Part shown: positions 57,501 through 64,000 of the stretch, in pieces
Position numbering within the stretch: the stretch's first letter is position 1
Layout of the letters: each line of letters opens with the position of its first letter
DNA from: Salvelinus alpinus
Taxonomy: Eukaryota > Chordata > Actinopteri > Salmoniformes > Salmonidae
Length of the DNA stretch: 64,000 bases
Reading direction: 5' to 3'
NCBI RefSeq assembly: GCF_045679555.1
Contig: NC_092096.1
Span: forward strand, 31,453,624-31,517,623
Translations under genes and position numbers: made by a program
The notes under the pieces: generated by a model
The model's input: only the letters and a program-made list of their open reading frames with translations
What the model was told of the DNA's origin: nothing
Database searches by the model: none

Positions 57501-60500
57501 CGACATCAAAGTTTTATTCCATCAAAGCGTAGTTCGGTAAACCTTAAGTTAAATCTTTAGTTTGCGCCTCCCAAGTGGCGCAGAGGTCTAAGGCACAGCA
57601 TCGCAGTGCTGAGGCGCTACTACAGCCTTGGGTTCGATCCCAGGCTGTGTCACAGCCGGACGTGACCGGGAGAACCATGGGGCGGGGCACAATTGGCCCA
57701 GCGTCATCCGGGATAGGGGAGGGTTTGGCCGGCTGGGATTTCCTTGTCTCATCGTGCTCTAGCGACTACTTGTGGCGGGCCAGCAGACTGCAAGCTGACT
57801 TCGGTCGTCAGTTGGACGGTGTTTCCTCCGACACATTGGTGCGGCTGCCTTCCGGGTTAAGCAAGCAGTGAGTCAAGAAGCAGTGTGGCTTGGCAGGGTC
57901 ATGTTTCATTTAAGGCATTTCATTTAAGGCAACCCAATCCTCTCCCTGCCTGGGTGGAATTCAGGTTAACCAGTCTGTGCTCACATGGCTATTAGATACA
58001 GTGCCTTCAGAAAGTATTCATACACCTTGACTTGTTCTACATTTTGTTCTGTTACAGCCTGAATTCAAAATGGATTAAATTGATAATTTGTTAACCCATC
58101 TACACAAATGATCCCATAATGACAGTGAAAACATGTTTTTAGATTTATTGAAAACGTAATAAAGAAATCTAATTTACATAAGTATTCCCCTGAGTCAATT
58201 CTTTGCAGAAGCACCTTGGCAGCGATACAGCTTTGAACCTCTGGATTTTAAGATTCTCCCATTCTTCCTTGCAGATTTTCTCAAGCTCTTAAATTAAAAT
58301 GGGGAGTGGCAGTGAACAGCAATCTTCAAGTCTTTCCACAGATTAAGTACTTTTACATTCTTTTTCTGAAGCCATTTCAGCATTGCTTTGGCTGTATGCT
58401 TGGGGTCATTCTGCTGTTGGAATGTAAATCTTCGCCCTCAGTCTAAGGTCCTTTGCGCTCTGAAGCAGGTTCTCATCAAGAAATTGCCTGCATGTCTCCA
58501 TTCATTGGTCCCTCTATCCTTACCAGTCTCCCAGTCCCTGCTGCTGAAAAGCATCCCCATAGCATGCTGCTGCCACCACGCTTCACGGTATTAATGGTGT
58601 TATACGGGTGATGAGCTGTGCCTGGTTCTCTCCAGACACAGCCCTTTGTATTCAGGCCAAAGACTTACATTTTTGTCTCATCAGACCACAATCTTTTGCC
58701 TTATATGCTTTTATGTTTTTCACGTGCCTTTTTTGCAAACTCCAGGCATGCTGTCATGTGCATTTTTCTCAGGAGTGGCCTCAGGCTCTACAGCACTTTA
58801 CCAATCTGGGCTTTGTGGGAGAGTGGCCAGGCTATTGTCCTTCTGGCAGGTTCTCCCATCTCAGCCAAGGAACTACGTAGTTCTGTCAGTGGTCATTGGC
58901 TTCTTGGTCACCTCCCTGACCAAGGTCCTTCTTGCCCGGTTGCTCAGTTTGGTCGGCTGGCCAGCTCTAGGCAGAGTTCCATATTATTTTATTTATTTAT
59001 TTCCCAATGAAGACCACTGTGCGCTTGGAAACTTTCAAAACTCTAGAAATTGTTTTAAACCCTTCCCCAGATACATGCCTCATCATAATTATCTTGGAGC
59101 ACTACCGACAGTTCCTTGGACTTCATGGTATAGTTTCTGCTCTGACATTTATTTGACTTAACTAGGCAAGTCAGTTATGAACAAATTCTTATTTACAATG
59201 ACAGCTCACATGCACTGTGGGACCTTATATAGACATGTTTCTTTCTAAAAAAAAGAATGTCCAAACAATTGAATTGGCCACAGCTGGACTCCAATCAAGC
59301 TGTAGTAACATCAAGGATGATCAAAGGAAATTACATGCAACTGAGCACTATTTGAGTGTCATAGCAAAGGGATGTGAATACTTATATACACACTGAACAG
59401 AAAATATAAAACGGAACATGTAAAGTGTTGGTCCCACGTTTCATAAGCGGAAATAAAAGATCCCAGAAATGTCCATACCCACAAAAAGCTTATTTCTATA
59501 AAATGTTGGTGCACAAATTTGTTACCATCCCTGTTAGTGAGCATTCCTTTGCAAAGATAATCCATCTACCTGACAGGTGTGGCATATCAAGAAGCTGATT
59601 AAACAGCATGGCCATTACACAGGTGCACCTTGTGCTGCAGACAATAAAAATACTAAATTGTGTTGTCACACAACGCCACAGATTTCTAAAGTTTTGATGG
59701 AGCTTGCAATTTGGCATGCTGACTGCAGGAATAACCACCAGAGCGGTTGCCCAGAGAAATACATTTTAATTTCTCTACAATAAGCCACCTCAAACGTAAT
59801 TTTAGAGAATTTGGCAGTACGTCCAACCGGTCTCACAAGCGCAGACCACTTAACCACACCAGCCCAGAACTTCCACATCCGGCTTCTTCGCCTGCGAGAT
59901 AATTTGAGACCAGCCTCCCAGATAGCTGATTAAACTGAGGAGTATTTCTGTCAATAATAAAGCCCTTTTGTGGGAAAAACTCATTCTGATTGGGCCTAAT
60001 GAATTTATTTCAATTGACTGATTTCCTTATATGAACTGTAACTCAGTAAAATCATTGTAATTGTTGCATGTTGTTCATATTTTTGTTCAGTATAAATGAT
60101 CTGTATTTCATCTTCAATAAATTGCAAAAATCTCTGAAACATGTTTTCACTGTAATTATGGGATATTGTGTGTAGATGGGTGAGAATCTATTTAACCCAT
60201 TTTGAATTCAGGCTGTAACAACAAAATGTAAAATAAGTCAAGAATTAATACTTTCTGAAGGCACTGTATATCTAATTATGTTACATACTCCAGCCATACC
60301 TCAATATGGGAATATATTCTACATCAGTAGAACTCAAGCTTCTTTTTTTCAACGGATAGGTCTGCTGTTGAAAGCAGGAGTATCTCAGTATAATATTTGT
60401 GCGTGCATGTGCGTCTACTCAGTCACAATCAACGCACTGCTGACAGTGTCCAGAATGCTCACAGTTTGATATGAGAGTACATAGATTTATCATACTGATA

Positions 60501-63500
60501 CACCGAATGGCAGCAACATATGAGGTTTAATACAATTACAATCCATAGCATTTAGAGATCTGAACCCGTAGCTCTGCTCTCATGGCTGACCTTTCTCAGT
60601 GTCCCTGGAGGAGCGGCTGTAGGAAGAGGTGATGCCCGTCGGGCTGTTGGGCCTGTTGAGGGAGCTGGAGGAGGAAGTGATGCCGCTCAGGCTGTTGGGC
60701 CTGTTGAGGGAGCTGGAGGTGGTGGAGGACGGGGTGGAGGCCGTGCTCAGGGTGGAGGTGGTCGAGGTGGTGGAGGGACGGAAGCGCTGGTAAGTCTGGA
60801 GGAGAAAAAATTGGAAGTCTGGAATGGTTACCGTCATCAGATCAAACAACCAGGGCTTGAGGAAAACTGCCAAAAAATGTATCCAATTTATTTTGAAACC
60901 TCAAAAGTGATTTTGTCAGTTTACACATCAACAGTAAACTCATGTGTTGTATTTCCAGATGGATACTAGAGCATTGTAAATAACTCTTGGAGAAGCCATC
61001 ACATACCTCTTCGAAGCTGCGGTACCTCGACCGGTAGTCGTCCTCCTTGGTCTCACCAGTCTCCTTCTCCTCTTGCTTCTCCTTGTCTTGTTTCTCCTTC
61101 TCTTCCTTCTCCTCCTCCCGGGTCCGTGTGGGGCGGCTCCTGCCGATTGTCTTCTCTGCCTCTTGGAGGTCAGTCAGAGTCACACCCTGAGAGGAAATGG
61201 AGAGAATTTAATGATTCTCTGCCGAAAAGGGTTACAGGAGCAAATGTTTGTTATTTGGCTATTTTGATTTCCTCATGGAGGGAAAAACTACAAGATGGCA
61301 GTAATCTGCATTTTGGAAGATGAAACTGTACAACTAATCTCAGGCATTCACTTACTGCACTGTGAACATTGTGGTTATAGAAAGTAGACAATTTACTCTG
61401 GCATTTTAAGCTGAACCATATTCAGTTATTTCAGATAGTATTAGTGACAGCGTGGAGAAGGACCAGCCCAGTTTCCTACAGCTTGTAAACAATATCATTA
61501 AAACTCGCCATGCTTAGAAATATGTGCCACTTTACACAATGTTTATGTTTCCGCAATAAAAAGTGGCAATAATTATTATTTTTTTTTTTTAAACAACAAT
61601 CAGTTCAGCTATATTACCCCAAGCCACATTATGGCAGAATACTTGATAACATGTATATTACTTTTTCTTATGACTTTTATAGTAGAGAAATGGACTAACC
61701 AACCATTACAAAGTCCAATAAGAAGTGACTCAGTTGACACTGCATTTATCGACAAGTATTTGGTTGGCCATTTATGGCCAGTTCAGAAGCAGAGTTAGGA
61801 CAGACGTCTTCACTAACCTGGGTAGACCGTCTGGACTGTCTAGCATGTCTGGAGCGGGCTTTCCTCTGGGACTCCGACTCTTCATCCCGGACAGGCGTGA
61901 GGTACGATCTGCAACACAAACAGGGACAGGCATGAGGTACGACCTTGAACAAAAACAAGCTAAAGCCATGTCAGGATGAGGATGATAGACATGGTAGTTA
62001 TGAGACTGACAACTGTTCAGGTAAATAGCCTAATCTAAAATGGCAAATCTAACAGTGTTTTTTCTGCTCACCTCCATATTTGTATTGTACTATCTCCCTT
62101 CACCTTTAATTTAGCGTTAGTCTCAAAATATTGCAAATACTGAGGGGACAACAAGACAGGTAATTGTAATGCTTTCTTTGAAGAGGGAATGTGTTCCTTC
62201 ACCACATTCAAAAATATGAACTCAATCACTTGTGAGCCTTGGCTAGGCCTTGAGAAACCCTTCATCCTTATAAGGAGAACTTTCGGAAGCAGTCGGAGTT
62301 CTAGACCCCTCCCAGAACAGGTGGCTTCTTTCAGCAGCAGTGACTTCACAGGAAGACGTGCTCTTAACCCCATTCATTTTAACAGACTCCCGCTCCTCCT
62401 CCAGTGTGTACACATTGTAGGAGATCACACCCAATTCTCAAATAGAGGCAATGCAATCTCAAACAGCACAGGATCCTGCTAGCTACAAGATATTCCACTT
62501 TGAGAGACGGCAGTTATTACATTGTTTGTAGTTGCATAAAGAAGTGAAGAAACATGAGCTGTGTGTAAAATAAGACACGGTGTGCATCAGTGACATCCTT
62601 GTTTTTCCCCTGTGGGTGCACGTGTGGGCATCCATGTGTTTCCATTTCAGAGTGTGTGTGTGTGTGTGTGTGTAGACAGGGGGTGCGCGTACGTGCGCGT
62701 GTCGGACCTGCGTCTCTCCCTGCCGTCAGAGCCAATGATAGTGCCAGTAGTGGACGTGGTGGTGGTGGTAGAACCAGTGTTAATCGTAGGGATGACTGCC
62801 GCAGACTCCTTCTCCCGCTCCTTTTCCCTCTCCGCACTCTCCTCTGCCCAGTACCTGATCCACACAATTGTACACACACAGGACTTCAAAATAGGACAAA
62901 CATTTTTTACATTCATGTGTGTAGGGTCCTCCCAGGATTTTTTAACACCTGTAACTGCCATTCCCGGCAATCTAGATTAAAAAAAGCCTTATATGATAAC
63001 AAATAAAATGTACTTATTTTACATAGTGGTGCAGTGCTCCTCTTACATTAATTGGGGGAGATCCCTGTGTGTCACATGCATGTGTTACGTGTGCGCGTAC
63101 CTGCTGGTGAGGCTGGAGGATCCGGTGCGGGTGGAGGAGCCCAGGCTGGAGATCAGGCTGCGGTCACGGTGGCCGGTGGGCGAGGTAACAGACGAGGTGG
63201 TGGTGGTAGTGCTAGTGGAGGAAGAGGTGGTCGAACCCAGGTCCTCGTGCCTCCTGCCAAAGGAACCACTGTGGATATCAGTGGAACAACAGTCAGAAGG
63301 AACGAGAGAACAGGAAAGAGGGAAGGAGAGTGAAAGATAGGCTGGAAAGGAGAGGACCCATTACCCATACCAGGAATGACACGTTATGAAAACTAGGCGA
63401 TCCAAAACAGTTAACACTGTGGCCTTTGAAGATGAATTCCTCTCCGATTAGCAGTTACCCAGTATTCCAAAATGGGGTTGATCTCTTTAGTTAATGGGAG

Positions 63501-63782
63501 GGTCAAGAGAACACCATAGTCACATGGAACTACACAACACTTATGTAGCCGAGACAAACGGACAGACAGGTGACAGACAGACAGTGGAGGTGGATAGAGG
63601 TTGTTGTTCAGTGGGGGCTGGTGGTATACCTGCGGTAAATGCTGCAAGACTGGTAGTGGGAGGTGGGTGACTGCCAGGGTTTAGTGTTACAGGTGATAGG
63701 GTCCAAGCTGGAGGCAGACGAGGACTTGGCTGGCACGTCCCGCGTGCTGCCGCTCCGCCCTAGCGTTAGCGTGTGGGACGTG
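42460..63782 (-). CDS. ppp1r12a: Protein phosphatase 1 regulatory subunit 12A (MYPT1), 3' portion of gene
   Basis: MYPT1 is the targeting subunit of myosin phosphatase. It holds the PP1 catalytic subunit on phosphorylated myosin light chain in smooth muscle and non-muscle cells. Fourteen exons (listed separately) join in phase into 520 codons plus TAG. In order they encode a Ser/Thr-rich linker, the first ROCK-type inhibitory site RRST|Q (junction 61818/61186), a Lys/Glu-rich helix, a Ser/Thr-rich repeat with LNRPNS, the second site [12 protein letters not shown] (exon 57158-57288), an acidic linker and the C-terminal coiled coil ending in a leucine zipper that binds PKG I-alpha in known orthologues. 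PPP1R12A rather than PPP1R12B is chosen for the [13 protein letters not shown] helix and [12 protein letters not shown]. All donors are GT and all acceptors AG. The N-terminal PP1-binding and ankyrin part lies beyond 64000. I see no lesion in these exons. Confidence 0.95.
42547..44309 (-). other. ppp1r12a: ppp1r12a intron / UTR of the alternative exon
   Basis: No transposon ends or arrays recognised. Would be intron for the standard isoform and, in its upper part, 3' UTR for the w14a isoform. Confidence 0.5.
43536..43541 (-). terminator. ppp1r12a: Candidate polyadenylation signal for exon w14a
   Basis: AATAAA on the minus strand within TGTAATAAAATGCCTTATAG, about 770 bases after the w14a stop. 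It would give this isoform a UTR that lacks the minisatellite. Confidence 0.4.
44310..44450 (-). CDS. ppp1r12a: ppp1r12a exon w14a, alternative terminal exon with a second leucine zipper
   Basis: 141 bp including TAG at 44310-44312. [46 protein letters not shown]. Starts at phase 0 after acceptor TTTTCCTGCAG. Leucines at exon residues 11, 18, 25 and 32 are exactly seven apart. It is visibly a diverged paralogue of the standard last exon (LP.(V/L)K ... EN.AL.RV..KLS). A polyadenylation signal follows at 43536. Use would give a 538-codon window product instead of 520. I cannot tell whether this isoform is already known. Confidence 0.8.
   Translation of the reverse strand, partial: NLPEVKQVQALRQVKERLQAENRALARVVVKLSQSACSQLPPSVDL
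44459..44556. repeat. 17 bp GA-rich tandem repeat next to the w14a acceptor
   Basis: Units of about gagagaggagggagagc. In the transcript this is a long pyrimidine tract (CTCTCC/CTCCCT) running into the branch-point and acceptor region of exon w14a. Confidence 0.75.
44557..45484 (-). other. ppp1r12a: ppp1r12a intron
   Basis: Purine-rich near 44600-44720, with a short (CA)n at 45007-45022. No element recognised. Confidence 0.5.
45485..45535 (-). CDS. ppp1r12a: ppp1r12a exon w13, coiled coil
   Basis: 51 bp, phase 0. [17 protein letters not shown]. Acceptor CCCGCAG, donor AAG|GTACTG. Both possible terminal exons can follow in frame. Confidence 0.97.
45737..46769. mobile_element. Non-autonomous hAT-type transposon, 1033 bp
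   Basis: Ends cagtgttcatttcatcaaca and tctaaattgacactg (inverse cagtgtcaattt). Flanked by a perfect 8 bp target duplication TCTGATAG (45729-45736 and 46770-46777), the length made by hAT transposases. Internally, 45930-45988 (ctggcttcgcatcagttcaa then aagattga) is repeated inverted at 46203-46266. Contains a poly-G run near 45800. The ORF at 45975-46238 has no recognisable domain. Confidence 0.88.
46778..47361 (-). other. ppp1r12a: ppp1r12a intron
   Basis: Nothing assigned, apart from a near-duplicate gtcgttaaggtgatgttt at about 47319 and 47343 directly before the next element. Confidence 0.45.
48208..49745 (+). mobile_element. Tc1-like transposon nested in the inverted-repeat arm
   Basis: Ends cagtcgtggccaaaagtttt and aaaacttttgcccacgact, flanked by TA (48206-48207, 49746-49747). 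The right flank is expanded to (TA)n. The left arm of the host element shows the empty site, aaataaatagaattgtaaac. Confidence 0.88.
48570..49530 (+). pseudogene. Tc1-like transposase, broken
   Basis: Reads [20 protein letters not shown] in one frame (HTH 1), shifts to [20 protein letters not shown] (HTH 2) and the DDE domain with VIFSDESPF (first Asp), ending at a stop at 49218. A third open stretch carries [10 protein letters not shown] (second Asp) and [11 protein letters not shown] (Glu). At least one frameshift and two stops, so inactive. Confidence 0.85.
49911..50453 (-). other. ppp1r12a: ppp1r12a intron
   Basis: Nothing assigned except an (AAT)n microsatellite at about 50325-50346. Confidence 0.5.
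50454..50501 (-). CDS. ppp1r12a: ppp1r12a exon w12, coiled coil
   Basis: 48 bp, phase 0. [16 protein letters not shown]. Acceptor ATTACAG, donor AGG|GTAATG. Confidence 0.96.
50634..50738 (-). CDS. ppp1r12a: ppp1r12a exon w11, coiled coil
   Basis: 105 bp, phase 0. [35 protein letters not shown]. Nearly identical to the start of the MYPT1 C-terminal coiled coil. Acceptor CTCTCAG, donor CAG|GTGAGG. Confidence 0.97.
50869..50983 (-). CDS. ppp1r12a: ppp1r12a exon w10
   Basis: 115 bp. [38 protein letters not shown]. Acceptor CTCTTCAG, donor AAG|GTACTG. Precedes the coiled coil. Confidence 0.95.
51145..51258. repeat. Short palindromic salmonid repeat (ccctattctctacatagg type)
   Basis: Phrases attcccaaatggcaccctat, ggtcaaaagtagtgcactat and atagggaataatgtgccatt form an imperfect inverted layout typical of a very abundant salmonid MITE. 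A fragment of the same family is at 13785-13822. Lies 35 bp from the microexon donor. Confidence 0.7.
51293..51309 (-). CDS. ppp1r12a: ppp1r12a exon w9, 17 nt microexon
   Basis: Encodes SDRLS plus two bases of an Arg codon. Acceptor TTTTCACAG, donor CAG|GTACGT. Needed for phase: exon w8 ends at phase 0 and w10 starts with one base of a split codon, and 17 nt supplies exactly the missing two bases. Corresponds to the SISRYE-like segment of the family. Confidence 0.85.
51310..52267 (-). other. ppp1r12a: ppp1r12a intron
   Basis: No element recognised. The ORF at 51843-52100 has no known domain. Confidence 0.45.
52268..53785. mobile_element. Possible non-autonomous DNA transposon with imperfect inverted ends
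   Basis: Left end atcacaatactatattgata then cttag and right end ctaagtatcctaacattgta then tcgtgag are imperfectly inverted. The interior is non-coding and AT-rich. No target duplication seen. Boundaries tentative. Confidence 0.4.
54099..54480 (-). repeat. LINE-like 3' end fragment
   Basis: Begins ttatttaacctttatttgac then agggaagtcat, like the 3' ends of the LINEs at 7205 and 30610. Coding part absent. Confidence 0.4.
54481..55773 (-). other. ppp1r12a: ppp1r12a intron
   Basis: Nothing assigned. Confidence 0.45.
55774..55839 (-). CDS. ppp1r12a: ppp1r12a exon w8, acidic linker
   Basis: 66 bp, phase 0. [22 protein letters not shown]. Matches the acidic SDENEQEQQSDTEEGS-type segment after WTQD. 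Acceptor TTCCAG, donor CAG|GTAACC. Confidence 0.93.
56040..57078 (+). repeat. Salmonid interspersed repeat, family A
   Basis: Shares ttggatagaaaacactctga, gtttctaaaactgtttgaat and the terminal gctggattcacaa / gtgtgattttatgaaagttt phrases with the copies at 33600-35345 (inverted) and 1-560. About 1.04 kb, non-coding, in a ppp1r12a intron and ending 80 bp before exon w7 (57158). Confidence 0.55.
57158..57288 (-). CDS. ppp1r12a: ppp1r12a exon w7, second RRST site
   Basis: 131 bp. [43 protein letters not shown]. The RRST threonine corresponds to the second ROCK site (Thr853 in human numbering). Acceptor TTGACAG; donor GATGGG|GTTTGT, chosen because it is the only GT that keeps phase 0 into the next exon. 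It adds a glycine after WTQD. Confidence 0.93.
57565..57904 (+). repeat. SmaI-type tRNA-derived SINE, near full length
   Basis: Head gcgcctcccaagtggcgcag then aggtctaaggcac; B-box gggttcgatccc; body caattggcccagcg and ggtttggccggctggg; then a Lys-tRNA-SINE-like ccgacacattggtgcggctg segment. Confidence 0.85.
57999..60266 (-). mobile_element. Tc1-like transposon, decayed, with nested Tc1-type element
   Basis: Left end cagtgccttcagaaagtatt and right end aatactttctgaaggcactg are inverted, flanked by TA (57997 and 60267). Transposase coding on the minus strand is too degraded to read through. A second element is nested at 59389-60090. Inside the ppp1r12a intron between w7 and w6. Confidence 0.88.
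59389..60090. mobile_element. Nested non-autonomous Tc1-like element
   Basis: Left cactgaacagaaaatataaa and right catatttttgttcag are inverted ends, with TA flanks (about 59387 and 60091). Internal phrases aagtgttggtcccacgtttc and aggtgtggcatatcaagaag are typical of the family. Transposase remnant not coding. Confidence 0.8.
60591..60795 (-). CDS. ppp1r12a: ppp1r12a exon w6, Ser/Thr-rich with duplicated LNRPNS unit
   Basis: 205 bp. [20 protein letters not shown], then two 16-residue units each carrying SLNRPNS..GITSS, then [10 protein letters not shown]. Acceptor CTCCAG, donor AAAG|GTCAGC. Known orthologues, as I remember them, have one LNRPNS unit. Confidence 0.95.
60629..60724 (-). repeat. 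ppp1r12a: 48 bp in-frame tandem duplication within exon w6
   Basis: The 28 bp block starting ctgttgggcctgttgaggga occurs at 60644 and again at 60692. The period is 48 bp, equal to 16 codons, so the frame is kept. Confidence 0.85.
61007..61186 (-). CDS. ppp1r12a: ppp1r12a exon w5, charged helix
   Basis: 180 bp, phase 0. [20 protein letters not shown], then a Glu/Lys-rich helix ([14 protein letters not shown]) to RSRYRSFEE. Acceptor CCTCTCAG, donor GAG|GTATGT. Confidence 0.95.
61818..61908 (-). CDS. ppp1r12a: ppp1r12a exon w4, first RRST site
   Basis: 91 bp. [30 protein letters not shown]. The threonine of RRST is the main inhibitory ROCK site (Thr696 in the human numbering). It sits three codons from the exon end. 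Acceptor GTTGCAG, donor CAG|GTTAGT. Confidence 0.95.
62649..62674. repeat. (GT)n microsatellite
   Basis: About 12 GT units in the ppp1r12a intron, 34 bp from the w3 donor. Confidence 0.8.
62708..62854 (-). CDS. ppp1r12a: ppp1r12a exon w3
   Basis: 147 bp. [19 protein letters not shown], a Thr run, then [13 protein letters not shown], joining the next exon as [13 protein letters not shown]. Acceptor GGATCAG with a weak pyrimidine tract; donor CAG|GTCCGA. Confidence 0.92.
63101..63268 (-). CDS. ppp1r12a: ppp1r12a exon w2
   Basis: 168 bp. [17 protein letters not shown], then Ser/Thr-rich to [14 protein letters not shown]. Acceptor ATCCACAG, donor CAG|GTACGC. Matches the family SFGRRQDDL segment. 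Confidence 0.9.
63630..63782 (-). CDS. ppp1r12a: ppp1r12a exon w1 (first in window)
   Basis: 153 bp, phase 1-in and 2-out. Reads [20 protein letters not shown] to HYQSCSIYR. Acceptor CTGCCAG, donor AG|GTATAC. Family match is weak here because this linker is variable, but the phase joins the next exon as YRSGSFGRR, which is clearly MYPT1. Confidence 0.8.
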
Positions 63783-64000
63783 CTGGCAGTGTGTGGAGGT
63801 GGGGGGAGCGAATATAGGCATGTTAGCAAGGGGGCACACCACACACATTTATATAACATACACACACATAACGTATAAAAACTAAGCTCTGATACACTTG
63901 GTCCATGTCTTGGTTTCTTGAGCCATAGTGATGGATTCTGGATAATGTAGTTTTGGAACCTTGCCGGCTGTAAGAGCGTGACAATGGCAGATTGTAATGT
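63783..64000 (-). other. ppp1r12a: ppp1r12a intron running off the window
   Basis: No further exon recognised up to 64000. A short acaca-rich stretch is at 63838-63870. Confidence 0.5.

Overview
This 64 kb window is vertebrate nuclear DNA from a salmonid fish (trout, salmon or char; species not resolvable). Evidence: split genes with GT-AG introns, many Tc1-like transposons and Tc1-derived MITEs, tRNA-derived SINEs of the HpaI and SmaI types, and L2/Rex-like LINEs. All identifications come from reading the sequence and from remembered family features. No database search was run.

Right part (42.4-64 kb, minus strand): the 3' portion of a protein phosphatase 1 regulatory subunit 12A gene (ppp1r12a, MYPT1). 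Fourteen exons ending in the standard leucine zipper join with correct phase and GT-AG sites into 520 codons plus a stop. They cover the Ser/Thr-rich middle, both inhibitory RRST phosphorylation sites and the C-terminal coiled coil. The N-terminal PP1-binding and ankyrin exons lie beyond position 64000. A second possible terminal exon (44310-44450) encodes a different leucine zipper, so two C-terminal isoforms are predicted. The standard 3' UTR (about 39.3-42.5 kb) carries a 1.6 kb minisatellite with 64 and 46 bp units.

Middle part (12.9-38.2 kb, minus strand): a decayed, intron-containing copy of the glycogen debranching enzyme gene (agl). At least twelve exon remnants are collinear with the protein from about one quarter of its length to its true C-terminus. 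They carry stops, frameshifts, a MITE insertion, a lost splice donor and missing exons, so this is an unprocessed pseudogene, plausibly a decayed duplicate from the salmonid genome duplication. Two minisatellites arose in it: a 47 bp array made of agl coding sequence, and a 33 bp array that begins at an agl splice donor.

Left part (1-12.9 kb) and most introns: nested mobile elements. They include a broken Ty3/gypsy element holding a LINE that is itself split by a SINE at its YADD motif, several LINE copies, Tc1 elements nested in Tc1 elements, a LINE inside a Tc1, a hAT-type MITE with a perfect 8 bp target duplication, and a Tc1 inserted in one arm of a large inverted-repeat element. No bacterial-type operon, CRISPR array or RNA gene was found. 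The tRNA-like stretches are SINE heads.
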